Assembly (NCBI GenBank): GCA_002393575.1
Contig: DGSN01000073.1
Span: 1-17,792, forward strand
Source of the DNA: Prevotellaceae bacterium UBA4361
GTDB taxonomy: Bacteria; Bacteroidota; Bacteroidia; Bacteroidales; Bacteroidaceae
Reading direction: 5' to 3'
Length of the DNA stretch: 17,792 nt
Shown here piece after piece: positions 7,040 to 13,256 of the stretch (positions are counted from its first letter, which is position 1; each line of letters begins with the position of its first letter). A program made the position numbers and the translations under genes. The notes below the pieces were generated by a model that was given only the letters and a program-made list of their open reading frames with translations, was not told the origin of the DNA and ran no database searches.

Positions 7040-7720
7040 CTAAGGAATTGTTGGTGAGTTTGGTAATTCGACTTTCCACCGTATAAGAAAAGCGTTGTTT
7101 TCTGACGCTGAATGCGTCTTACACATTGATGGCATGGGCCATATTATGTAGATGGCGCACAAAGCCAAGGCTATGGCGGAGATGATATCTACTTGGCGGC
7201 CGTATTGGATGAAGAATTTGCGGAGGTAACTGCCTGCGAGAAGCCAGGCGAGATTGCCGCCTGGTCCGGCTATCAGAAGCCATGCGCTGACTTGTAGGAG
7301 GTCGGACAAGCGGTTGGAATAGGGTAGGACAAAGGTGCTGAAGACTGTCAAGTCGAAGAGCAACATCTTGGCATTGGTCAGTTGGACCAGCATTCCGCTC
7401 AGGAAGGTGCATTCGCGACTGTCGTTCTCTGCTTGTGGGCTTCGGTTCCAGATGCGCCATGCCAGAAACAGCATGTAGGCTGCTCCCATGTATTTGAGGT
7501 AGGCGACGTATTCTCCGAGGGCTAATCCTACGATGTGGGTGAGGATGGCCATGATACTGACGGATAGGGAGAAGCCTGCCAGCAGGCCTGTCCACATTCG
7601 GAGGGATGTGTGTCGGTCGTGGCGCAGGGACATGGCTAAGGAATAGAGGTTTGCGGGGCCTGGCGTGTAGCCCACGATGAGCATTTGGAGAAGGAGGGTA
7701 GGGAGTAAGGAGTGTGGCAT
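7040..7720 (-). CDS. LysE/RhtB-type amino-acid exporter
   Basis: This 226-residue inner-membrane protein belongs to the LysE translocator superfamily, which exports amino acids or related small metabolites by proton-driven antiport. The family signature YTPGPANLYSLAMSLRHD lies near residues 18-35, and about six hydrophobic segments follow, with a conserved FLSGMLVQLTNAKMLLFDL region in the middle. I placed the start at 7720 rather than an in-frame ATG at 7792: a TAnnTTTG promoter lies inside the longer frame, and family proteins begin with this hydrophobic stretch. The last ~27 residues are not family-like and run through a short repeat hairpin (7104-7118), encoding KTHSASEN. The tail may be an extension caused by that repeat. 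The substrate is unknown. Confidence 0.8.
   Translation of the reverse strand: MPHSLLPTLLLQMLIVGYTPGPANLYSLAMSLRHDRHTSLRMWTGLLAGFSLSVSIMAILTHIVGLALGEYVAYLKYMGAAYMLFLAWRIWNRSPQAENDSRECTFLSGMLVQLTNAKMLLFDLTVFSTFVLPYSNRLSDLLQVSAWLLIAGPGGNLAWLLAGSYLRKFFIQYGRQVDIISAIALALCAIYIIWPMPSMCKTHSASENNAFLIRWKVELPNSPTIP
7104..7118. repeat. Short GACGC hairpin of the 1-270 repeat type
   Basis: GACGC-TGAAT-GCGTC forms a 5-bp stem with a 5-nt loop. With its flank, TCTGACGCTGAA (7101-7112) is identical to 36-47 in the large palindrome at the start of the window. The copy lies inside the 3' end of the lysE frame. Confidence 0.7.
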
Positions 7721-7737
7721 GTCTGTATTTTTTGCCA

Positions 7738-7745
7738 CAAAATTA
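7738..7745 (-). promoter_or_regulatory. -7 promoter element of lysE-type gene
   Basis: The minus strand reads TAATTTTG, an exact TAnnTTTG match, 17 bp upstream of the ATG at 7720. It decides the start, since the alternative ATG at 7792 would be upstream of the promoter. Confidence 0.55.
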
Positions 7746-7854
7746 GTGAAATAATGTGATACGCTTCTCTGTCCTTGTCTCTTTTTTGTCACCTTTTTGT
7801 AATAAATACAATCTCTTTTCTTGGGAATTTGGCTTTTATGTCAGCTTTATTTCG

Positions 7855-7862
7855 TATTTTTG
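7855..7862 (+). promoter_or_regulatory. -7 promoter element of dxs operon
   Basis: TATTTTTG matches TAnnTTTG, 41 bp before the dxs ATG. A TTTG at 7828-7831 lies 23 bp further upstream, a little farther than the usual 19-21 bp for a -33 box. Confidence 0.6.
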
Positions 7863-7903
7863 CAGGGAAATATGCTTTGTTCTTATTTGTAGAAAGCTGA
7901 TAG

Positions 7904-9919
7904 ATGACAGAAGAAAAGAATTATAAGCTGTTGCCTCACATAGATAGTCCGGCGGATTTGAGGAAGCTGGATGTGCGCGAATTGCCGTTGCTGTGCGATG
8001 AATTGCGACATGACATTATTCATGAATTGTCGGTGAATCCAGGGCATTTGGCTTCGAGTTTGGGCGTGGTGGAACTCACCGTGGCGCTTCACTATGTGTT
8101 CGACACGCCTTACGACCGCATTGTGTGGGACGTGGGGCATCAGGCATACGGCCATAAGATATTGACGGGAAGGCGCGACAGGTTCTGCACCAATCGGAAA
8201 CTGGGTGGACTGAAGCCTTTTCCTTTTCCAAGCGAAAGCGAATACGACACGTTCTGCTGTGGCCATGCTTCCAATTCGGTGAGTGCTGCGCTGGGTATGG
8301 CTGTTGCCGCTCGTTTGCACGGCGAGAACAGGAAGGTGGTGGCGGTGATTGGCGATGGTGCCATGAGTGGCGGTTTGGCTTTCGAGGGAATCAATAACGC
8401 TGCGGGCATTCCGAACAACATGCTGGTGATTCTGAACGACAACAATATGTCGATTGATGACAGTGTGGGCGGAATGAGTGAATACTTGCTGAAGCTGAAT
8501 ACGAACACCACTTATAATAATTTGCGCTATCGTGCCTCGAAGAAGTTGTTCGACTGGGGGCTGCTCAATGAGAAACGGCGGAAGTCGATTATCCGTTTCA
8601 ACAACAGTCTGAAGTCGATGCTGACTCATCAGCAGAATATGTTCGAGGGTATGGACATTCGTTATTTTGGTCCTGCCGATGGGCACGATGTGATTGAGCT
8701 GGTGCGTGTGCTGCGTATCATCAAGGACATGAGAGGGCCGAAGTTGCTTCATGTTCACACGGTGAAGGGTAGGGGTTATGCTCCTGCTGAGGAGAACGCT
8801 ACGGTGTGGCATGCTCCAGGTCGGTTTGATGAGGAGTCGGGCAAACGGTTGGACTCGAAACCGAAGAGTCCATGTCCGCCTAAGTTTCAGGAGGTGTTCG
8901 GGCAGACTTTGCTCGAACTGGCGAAGGAGAACGAACAGATTGTGGGTGTGACGCCTGCCATGCCGACGGGTTGCAGCATGAATATCATGATGCACGAATT
9001 GCCTAAGCGTGTGTTCGACGTGGGCATTGCCGAAGGTCATGCGGTGACGTTTTCGGGAGGTATGGCAAAGGACGGACTTTTGCCATTCTGCAACATCTAC
9101 TCGTCGTTTATGCAACGTGCCTACGACAATATCATCCACGATGTGGCTATCATGAAGCTCAATGTGGTGCTTTGTCTGGACCGTGCAGGTCTCGTGGGTG
9201 AGGATGGTCCGACGCATCATGGTGCGTTCGACTTGGCTTTCCTCCGTCCGATTCCGAACTTGACGATTTCTTCGCCTTACGACGAACGGGAACTGCGCCG
9301 ACTGATGTTCACTGCCCAGCAGAAGGACATGGGTACCTTTGTGATTCGCTATCCGCGCGGACGTGGTTCGTGTGTGGATTGGCATTGCGAACTGGAGGCT
9401 GTGCCTGTTGGAAAAGGGCGTAAGCTGAGGGATGGTGACGATGTGGCAGTGCTTTCGCTTGGCCCTATCGGAACGGAAGTGGAGAAGGCTATATCTTCCC
9501 TTCAGGAAGAAATGAAGAATGAAGAATTAAGAATGAAGAATGAAAGTAACTCATCCAATGAGCAGAGTAAAATTGATTCTTCATTCTTCATTCCTCATTC
9601 TTCATTCGACGAAGTCCATTCTTCATTCCCTTCTGTGGCTCACTACGACATGCGCTTCTTGAAACCGATTGATGAGGACATTCTTCATGAGGTGGGAAAG
9701 AAGTTCCGACATGTGATTACAGTGGAAGATGGAGTGGTGAGCGGTGGCTTGGGTAGTGCCGTTCTGGAATTCTTTGCCGACCACGGCTATCAAGTCGATG
9801 TGGAACGCATGGGTATTCCTGATGCTTTTGTGGAACATGGAACCGTGGCTCAGTTGCGTGCCATCTGCAAGATGGATGCGGAGTCGATTAAGGAGAAGAT
9901 TTGTGAGAAGTTGAAATGA
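7904..9919 (+). CDS. dxs: 1-deoxy-D-xylulose-5-phosphate synthase with inserted repeat
   Basis: DXS condenses pyruvate and glyceraldehyde 3-phosphate to 1-deoxyxylulose 5-phosphate using thiamine diphosphate and Mg2+, the first step of the MEP isoprenoid pathway and a precursor supply for thiamine and pyridoxal. Visible hallmarks are PGHLASSLG (H48), GHASNSVSAALG (H121), the TPP motif GDGAM (150-152) to NDNN (178-181), DVGIAEGHAVTFSGG, and DRAGLVGEDGPTHHG (from D426). At 671 residues it is about 40 longer than expected. Residues 537-576 are encoded by a full copy of the intergenic heptad repeat, inserted between the pyrimidine-binding and C-terminal transketolase domains just before SVAHYDMRFLKP. 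All catalytic motifs lie outside the insert, so the enzyme is probably active. First gene of the dxs-trkA-trkH-DUF3943 run. Confidence 0.96.
   Translation: MTEEKNYKLLPHIDSPADLRKLDVRELPLLCDELRHDIIHELSVNPGHLASSLGVVELTVALHYVFDTPYDRIVWDVGHQAYGHKILTGRRDRFCTNRKLGGLKPFPFPSESEYDTFCCGHASNSVSAALGMAVAARLHGENRKVVAVIGDGAMSGGLAFEGINNAAGIPNNMLVILNDNNMSIDDSVGGMSEYLLKLNTNTTYNNLRYRASKKLFDWGLLNEKRRKSIIRFNNSLKSMLTHQQNMFEGMDIRYFGPADGHDVIELVRVLRIIKDMRGPKLLHVHTVKGRGYAPAEENATVWHAPGRFDEESGKRLDSKPKSPCPPKFQEVFGQTLLELAKENEQIVGVTPAMPTGCSMNIMMHELPKRVFDVGIAEGHAVTFSGGMAKDGLLPFCNIYSSFMQRAYDNIIHDVAIMKLNVVLCLDRAGLVGEDGPTHHGAFDLAFLRPIPNLTISSPYDERELRRLMFTAQQKDMGTFVIRYPRGRGSCVDWHCELEAVPVGKGRKLRDGDDVAVLSLGPIGTEVEKAISSLQEEMKNEELRMKNESNSSNEQSKIDSSFFIPHSSFDEVHSSFPSVAHYDMRFLKPIDEDILHEVGKKFRHVITVEDGVVSGGLGSAVLEFFADHGYQVDVERMGIPDAFVEHGTVAQLRAICKMDAESIKEKICEKLK
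9511..9631. repeat. Heptad inverted-repeat element, copy C, inside dxs
   Basis: The left arm (about 9511-9542, GAAGAAT units) and right arm (about 9575-9606, ATTCTTC units) are reverse complements with about three mismatches over 32 bp. Between them lies the family core: CTCAT (9550-9554), CCA, ATGAG (9558-9562), then GCAGAGTAAAA. A further partial unit follows at 9618-9628. The stretch 9512-9631 is 120 bp, exactly 40 codons, and keeps the dxs frame open. Confidence 0.93.
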
Positions 9920-9931
9920 TTAAAGTGAAGA

Positions 9932-10015
9932 AAAGTACAAAGAACAAAGTACAAAGTACAAAGGAAAAGGTACAAAGTACAAAGAACAAATGACTTTCTT
10001 CATTCTTCACTCTTC
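9932..10015. repeat. Heptad tandem repeats between dxs and trkA
   Basis: Twelve consecutive 7-bp units fill most of the 113-bp gap. First come nine of AAAGTAC type (variants AAAGAAC, AAAGGAA, AAGGTAC, AAATGAC) at 9932-9994. Then, without breaking the 7-bp phase, three of ATTCTTC type (TTTCTTC, ATTCTTC, ACTCTTC) follow at 9995-10015. No terminator or promoter is evident, which fits readthrough from dxs into trkA. Confidence 0.8.
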
Positions 10016-10032
10016 ATTAAATTATACTTGCT

Positions 10033-11415
10033 ATGAATATAGTTATTGCTGGTGCAGGAGCGGTGGGAACCCACTTGGCTCGTCTGCTCTCGAAAGAAAA
10101 TCTGAACGTGGTGCTTGTGGACAAGGAGGAAGATCGATTGGTGAAACTGAACGATGCGCTCGACATCATCACCTTGACAGGAGAACCAACAAGCATCAGT
10201 GTGCTTCAGAATGCTGATGCGGGAAAGGCTGATTTGTTCATAGCTGTGACACCCGACGAAAGCCAGAACATCACGCTGTCGATGTTGGCGAAGCAGATGG
10301 GTGCCAAGAGGACTGTGGCTCGTGTGGATAACTACGAGTACATGAAGGAGGAAAACGCTGAGATTTTCAACAAGATGGGAGTGAATCGCCTCATTTACCC
10401 AGAGCTGTTGGCAGCCAATGACATCGCTACTTCGTGCCGTTACTCCTGGGCGCGACAGATGTGGGAATTTGGAGAGGCAAGGGACTTGTTTCTGCTGAGC
10501 GTGAAGATGCACGACAGCCATCCCATCTACGACAAGGAAATCAAAAACGAAAACAATATGCTCGTGGGGCATACGCTGAAGGAAATCGGTATGATGTACG
10601 GCCACAGTTTCCATGTGGTGGCCATCAAACGCGACGGAGACACGATTGTGCCTTACGGTGACGAGAAAATCCTGACGCGCGACTTGGTGTTCTTCATGAC
10701 CACCCGCGAGAATGTGCATGAAATCTGTAAACTTTCGGGCAAGGAGAACTATCCGAAGGTGGAGCGTGTCATCATCATAGGTGGCGGCAAGTTGAGCGTG
10801 AGAGCAGACTGGGCGCTGCCAAAGGACATGAGCGTGAAGGTGGTGGAACCCAGCTACGACCGCTGCGAAAAACTGGGTGAATTGCTGCAAGACCGCACGA
10901 TGATTATCAATGGCGAAGGTCATGACATGGACTTGCTGCATGATGAAAACATCGACACGACGGAAGCGTTCATCGCCTTGACACCCAACGACGAGGTGAA
11001 CATCCTGTCTTGCGTGGCAGCACGTCGGCGCGGGGTGAAGAAGACGATTGCCCAGGTGGAGAACCTCGACTACCTCGAAATGGCGGAGCAGTTGGATGTG
11101 GGTACGGTTGTGAACAAGAAGAAAATTGCAGCCAGCTACATCTATGAAATGCTCCTGAAGTCGAGTGTGGATAACATGAAGATGCTCACCGTGGCGGATG
11201 CAGACGTGGCTGAGTTCATCGTGAAGAAAGGTTCGCGAGTGACGAAGGACGACGTGATGCACATCGGTTTTCCTCTCGGTGTGAACATCGGTGGAATGGT
11301 GCGCGATGGCAAGGGGCAACTGGTAAGTGGTCGCACGGTGCTGCGTGAAGGCGACAAGGTGGTGGTCTTCTGCATTGGTGGCACCCTGAAGAAACTGGAT
11401 AGATTCTTTAAGTGA
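10033..11415 (+). CDS. trkA: Trk potassium uptake regulatory subunit TrkA
   Basis: TrkA is the cytoplasmic NAD(H)/nucleotide-binding gating ring that controls the TrkH potassium channel-like transporter. The 460 residues (family about 450-460) hold two tandem RCK modules. The first Rossmann fold opens with IVIAGAGAVGTHLA (3-16) with the acidic VLVDKE end of beta-2. A TrkA_C segment lies at about 140-225. The second Rossmann half starts VERVIIIGGGKLS (about 247-259), and the final TrkA_C part ends VVVFCIGGTLKKLDRFF. It lies 113 bp after dxs and 180 bp before trkH on the same strand, so it is likely in one operon with its channel partner. The start at 10033 puts the first beta-strand at residue 2, as in homologues. 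Confidence 0.95.
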   Translation: MNIVIAGAGAVGTHLARLLSKENLNVVLVDKEEDRLVKLNDALDIITLTGEPTSISVLQNADAGKADLFIAVTPDESQNITLSMLAKQMGAKRTVARVDNYEYMKEENAEIFNKMGVNRLIYPELLAANDIATSCRYSWARQMWEFGEARDLFLLSVKMHDSHPIYDKEIKNENNMLVGHTLKEIGMMYGHSFHVVAIKRDGDTIVPYGDEKILTRDLVFFMTTRENVHEICKLSGKENYPKVERVIIIGGGKLSVRADWALPKDMSVKVVEPSYDRCEKLGELLQDRTMIINGEGHDMDLLHDENIDTTEAFIALTPNDEVNILSCVAARRRGVKKTIAQVENLDYLEMAEQLDVGTVVNKKKIAASYIYEMLLKSSVDNMKMLTVADADVAEFIVKKGSRVTKDDVMHIGFPLGVNIGGMVRDGKGQLVSGRTVLREGDKVVVFCIGGTLKKLDRFFK

Positions 11416-11428
11416 AAAAGAAAAAACA

Positions 11429-11499
11429 ACGTGAAGCGTGGAGCGATTGAGCCTGATGGCATTTTTCACTTTTCACTCTTATCGCTCCACGCTTCACGT
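11429..11499. repeat. Perfect 19-bp inverted repeat between trkA and trkH
   Basis: ACGTGAAGCGTGGAGCGAT (11429-11447) is the exact reverse complement of 11481-11499, with a 33-nt spacer containing TTTTTCACTTTTCAC. No T-run follows, so it is not a classical intrinsic terminator. It may be another palindromic spacer repeat or a transcript-stabilising hairpin. Confidence 0.8.
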
Positions 11500-11500
11500 A

Positions 11501-11570
11501 AGTTTTAAGTTTTTAAGTTCTCGCTGAGAAGAGTAACTTCGTTAAACGTTAAACTCTAAACTTTAAACGT
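11501..11570. repeat. Octad and heptad repeats upstream of trkH
   Basis: AAGTTTTTAAGTT followed by TCGCTGA (11507-11527) repeats the block at 6235-6255 with one difference. At 11543-11570 come four heptads: TAAACGT, TAAACTC, TAAACTT and TAAACGT. Together with the inverted repeat at 11429-11499 they fill the 180-bp trkA-trkH gap. I see no clear promoter. Confidence 0.7.
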
Positions 11571-11595
11571 TTTTTCACTTTTCAAACACAGAGCA

Positions 11596-13119
11596 ATGTT
11601 CAACTGGAAACTAATCATAAGGGTTATAGGTATTCTGCTTTTTGTGGAAGCAGGACTGATGGCTTTGTGCATGGGTGTGGGCATTTTCTACGACGATTGC
11701 TATTTGCCATTCGTCTGGCCAACGGCGATTGCCGTGGTACTGGGCACGGCAGGAGTGGTGTATGGTCGCGATGCGAGTTCCTCGATGGGCAGGAAAGATG
11801 GCTACTTGGTGGTGACAATGGTTTGGCTGATTTTCACACTCATCGGCATGTTGCCATTCCTGTTCAGTGGTTCGTTGCCCGACGTGGCAAGTGCGTTCTT
11901 CGAAGCCATGTCGGGATTCACCTCTACGGGTGCTACGGTAATTGACAACTGCGACATACAACCACGGAGCATTCTCTTTTGGCGCAGCCTTTCGCAATGG
12001 ATTGGAGGTGTGGGAATTGTGTTCTTCACCATTGCCATTTTGCCAGCCTTTGGCGTGGGTGAAGTGAAGCTGTTCGCGGCGGAGAGTACGGGTCCCTTGC
12101 ACAACAAAGTGCATCCGCGTATCAGCGTGACTGCCAAGTGGATAGGCTTTGTTTATTTGCTGCTCACGATGCTTTGCATGGCTTCCCTTTTCCTGTGTGG
12201 CATGAACTTGTTCGATGCTATTAACTACTCGATGGTGTCTATTGCTACGGGAGGATATGGCACACACAGTGCTGTGCTGCAAGAAGTGTATAACTCCAAA
12301 GCTATCGAATACATGCTTATCTTCTTCATGTTCATGGCAGGCGTGAACTACACACTGATTTATTACAGCATTCTGAAAGGAAAAGTAGGCCGTTTCTTCC
12401 GAGATGCAGAATTGCGCTGTTACTTGATAATCGTGGTTGGCATCACGCTGGTTTGTACCAATTCCTTGTTCTGGACACGAATCGACGGACTGCCATTTTC
12501 GTTTGATTCCGTATTCACCTCCCTCGACATCCTGGAACAGAGTTTCCGCGACTCTGCCTTCACGGTGGTGTCCTTGCAGACGACAACGGGGTTGGCAAAT
12601 TGCGACTACACTGATTGGCCAGTGCAGCTCATGCCGCCTCTGCTGTTTGTGATGTTTGCAGGTGCTTGTTCGGGTAGTTCCACAGGTGGATTCAAGTGCA
12701 TCCGATGGTCCATCCTTTTCCGTGTGGCTCGCAACAATTTCAAGAAAATTCTGCATCCGCGTGCCATTCTTCCTATTCGCGTGAATGGGCAGGTGATTTC
12801 GCACGAAGTGGTGCAAACGCTCCTTGCCTTCTGTGCCTTGTTCGTGGGAGCCTTGCTCTTAGGTTCGTTCGTCTTGGCACTCCACGGCGTGTCGCCTACC
12901 AGTCCTCATCAGCAGTTTGACTACTACGATGCCTTGGGTATAGCCATGTCGTCGCTTTCCAACGTGGGTCCAGGCATGGGCTATTATGGACCAGAACATT
13001 CGTGGGCCATCCTCTCGCCCGTTGCCAAACTCGTTTGCTCAGGACTGATGTTGGTGGGACGTTTGGAGATTTTCCCCGTGCTGATACTTTTCACTCGTAG
13101 TTTCTGGAAGAAGTCTTGA
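11596..13119 (+). CDS. trkH: Trk/Ktr potassium transporter membrane subunit TrkH
   Basis: TrkH is the integral-membrane potassium-translocating subunit gated by TrkA. The 507-residue protein has about ten to twelve hydrophobic segments. It shows the four pore-loop filter sequences of the superfamily, each with its glycine: GFTSTGAT (107-114), SIATGGYG (215-222), LQTTTGLA (327-334) and SNVGPGMG (455-462). The conserved GACSGSSTGGFKCIR loop (356-370) is also present. Length and order agree with family members. It ends at 13119, immediately followed by a large heptad repeat. Its position directly after trkA supports a functional pair. Confidence 0.95.
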   Translation: MFNWKLIIRVIGILLFVEAGLMALCMGVGIFYDDCYLPFVWPTAIAVVLGTAGVVYGRDASSSMGRKDGYLVVTMVWLIFTLIGMLPFLFSGSLPDVASAFFEAMSGFTSTGATVIDNCDIQPRSILFWRSLSQWIGGVGIVFFTIAILPAFGVGEVKLFAAESTGPLHNKVHPRISVTAKWIGFVYLLLTMLCMASLFLCGMNLFDAINYSMVSIATGGYGTHSAVLQEVYNSKAIEYMLIFFMFMAGVNYTLIYYSILKGKVGRFFRDAELRCYLIIVVGITLVCTNSLFWTRIDGLPFSFDSVFTSLDILEQSFRDSAFTVVSLQTTTGLANCDYTDWPVQLMPPLLFVMFAGACSGSSTGGFKCIRWSILFRVARNNFKKILHPRAILPIRVNGQVISHEVVQTLLAFCALFVGALLLGSFVLALHGVSPTSPHQQFDYYDALGIAMSSLSNVGPGMGYYGPEHSWAILSPVAKLVCSGLMLVGRLEIFPVLILFTRSFWKKS

Positions 13120-13120
13120 A

Positions 13121-13255
13121 AATGTAGAATGTAGAATGAAGAATGTAGAATGAAGAATAATGAAATGAAGAATGTAGAATGAAGAATGAAGTATTAGTCC
13201 ATCCGGATGGAACATTCTTCATTCGGAGCGAAGCGACCATTCTTCATTCTTCATT
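13121..13255. repeat. Heptad inverted-repeat element, copy D, divergent core
   Basis: About ten GAAGAAT/GTAGAAT units at 13121-13190 face ATTCTTC units at 13213-13255. The core differs from copies A-C: it holds the perfect 14-bp palindrome TCCATCCGGATGGA (13198-13211) and lacks GCAGAGTAAAA. The right arm is interrupted by GGAGCGAAGCGACC. It fills the trkH-DUF3943 gap and ends 2 bp before the next start codon. Confidence 0.85.
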
Positions 13256-13256
13256 T

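Noticed and set aside
7721..7792. Longer N-terminus for the LysE-type gene starting at 7792
   Set aside because: The TAnnTTTG promoter at 7738-7745 lies within it, and homologues begin with the hydrophobic stretch starting at 7720.
7883..9385. 500-codon open frame on the minus strand opposite dxs
   Set aside because: The translation is His/Arg/Gln-rich with no recognisable domain, and dxs on the other strand is certain. It is a shadow of codon bias.
10000..11469. 489-codon open frame on the minus strand opposite trkA
   Set aside because: Exactly antisense to a secure trkA, His/Val-rich, with no domain motifs.
11429..11499. Intrinsic terminator separating trkA from trkH
   Set aside because: The stem is followed by GTAAGTTTTAAG rather than a T-run, and the loop is 33 nt.
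11611..12816. 401-codon open frame antisense to trkH
   Set aside because: Low-complexity His/Gln/Asn composition, no hydrophobic or domain pattern; trkH is certain.
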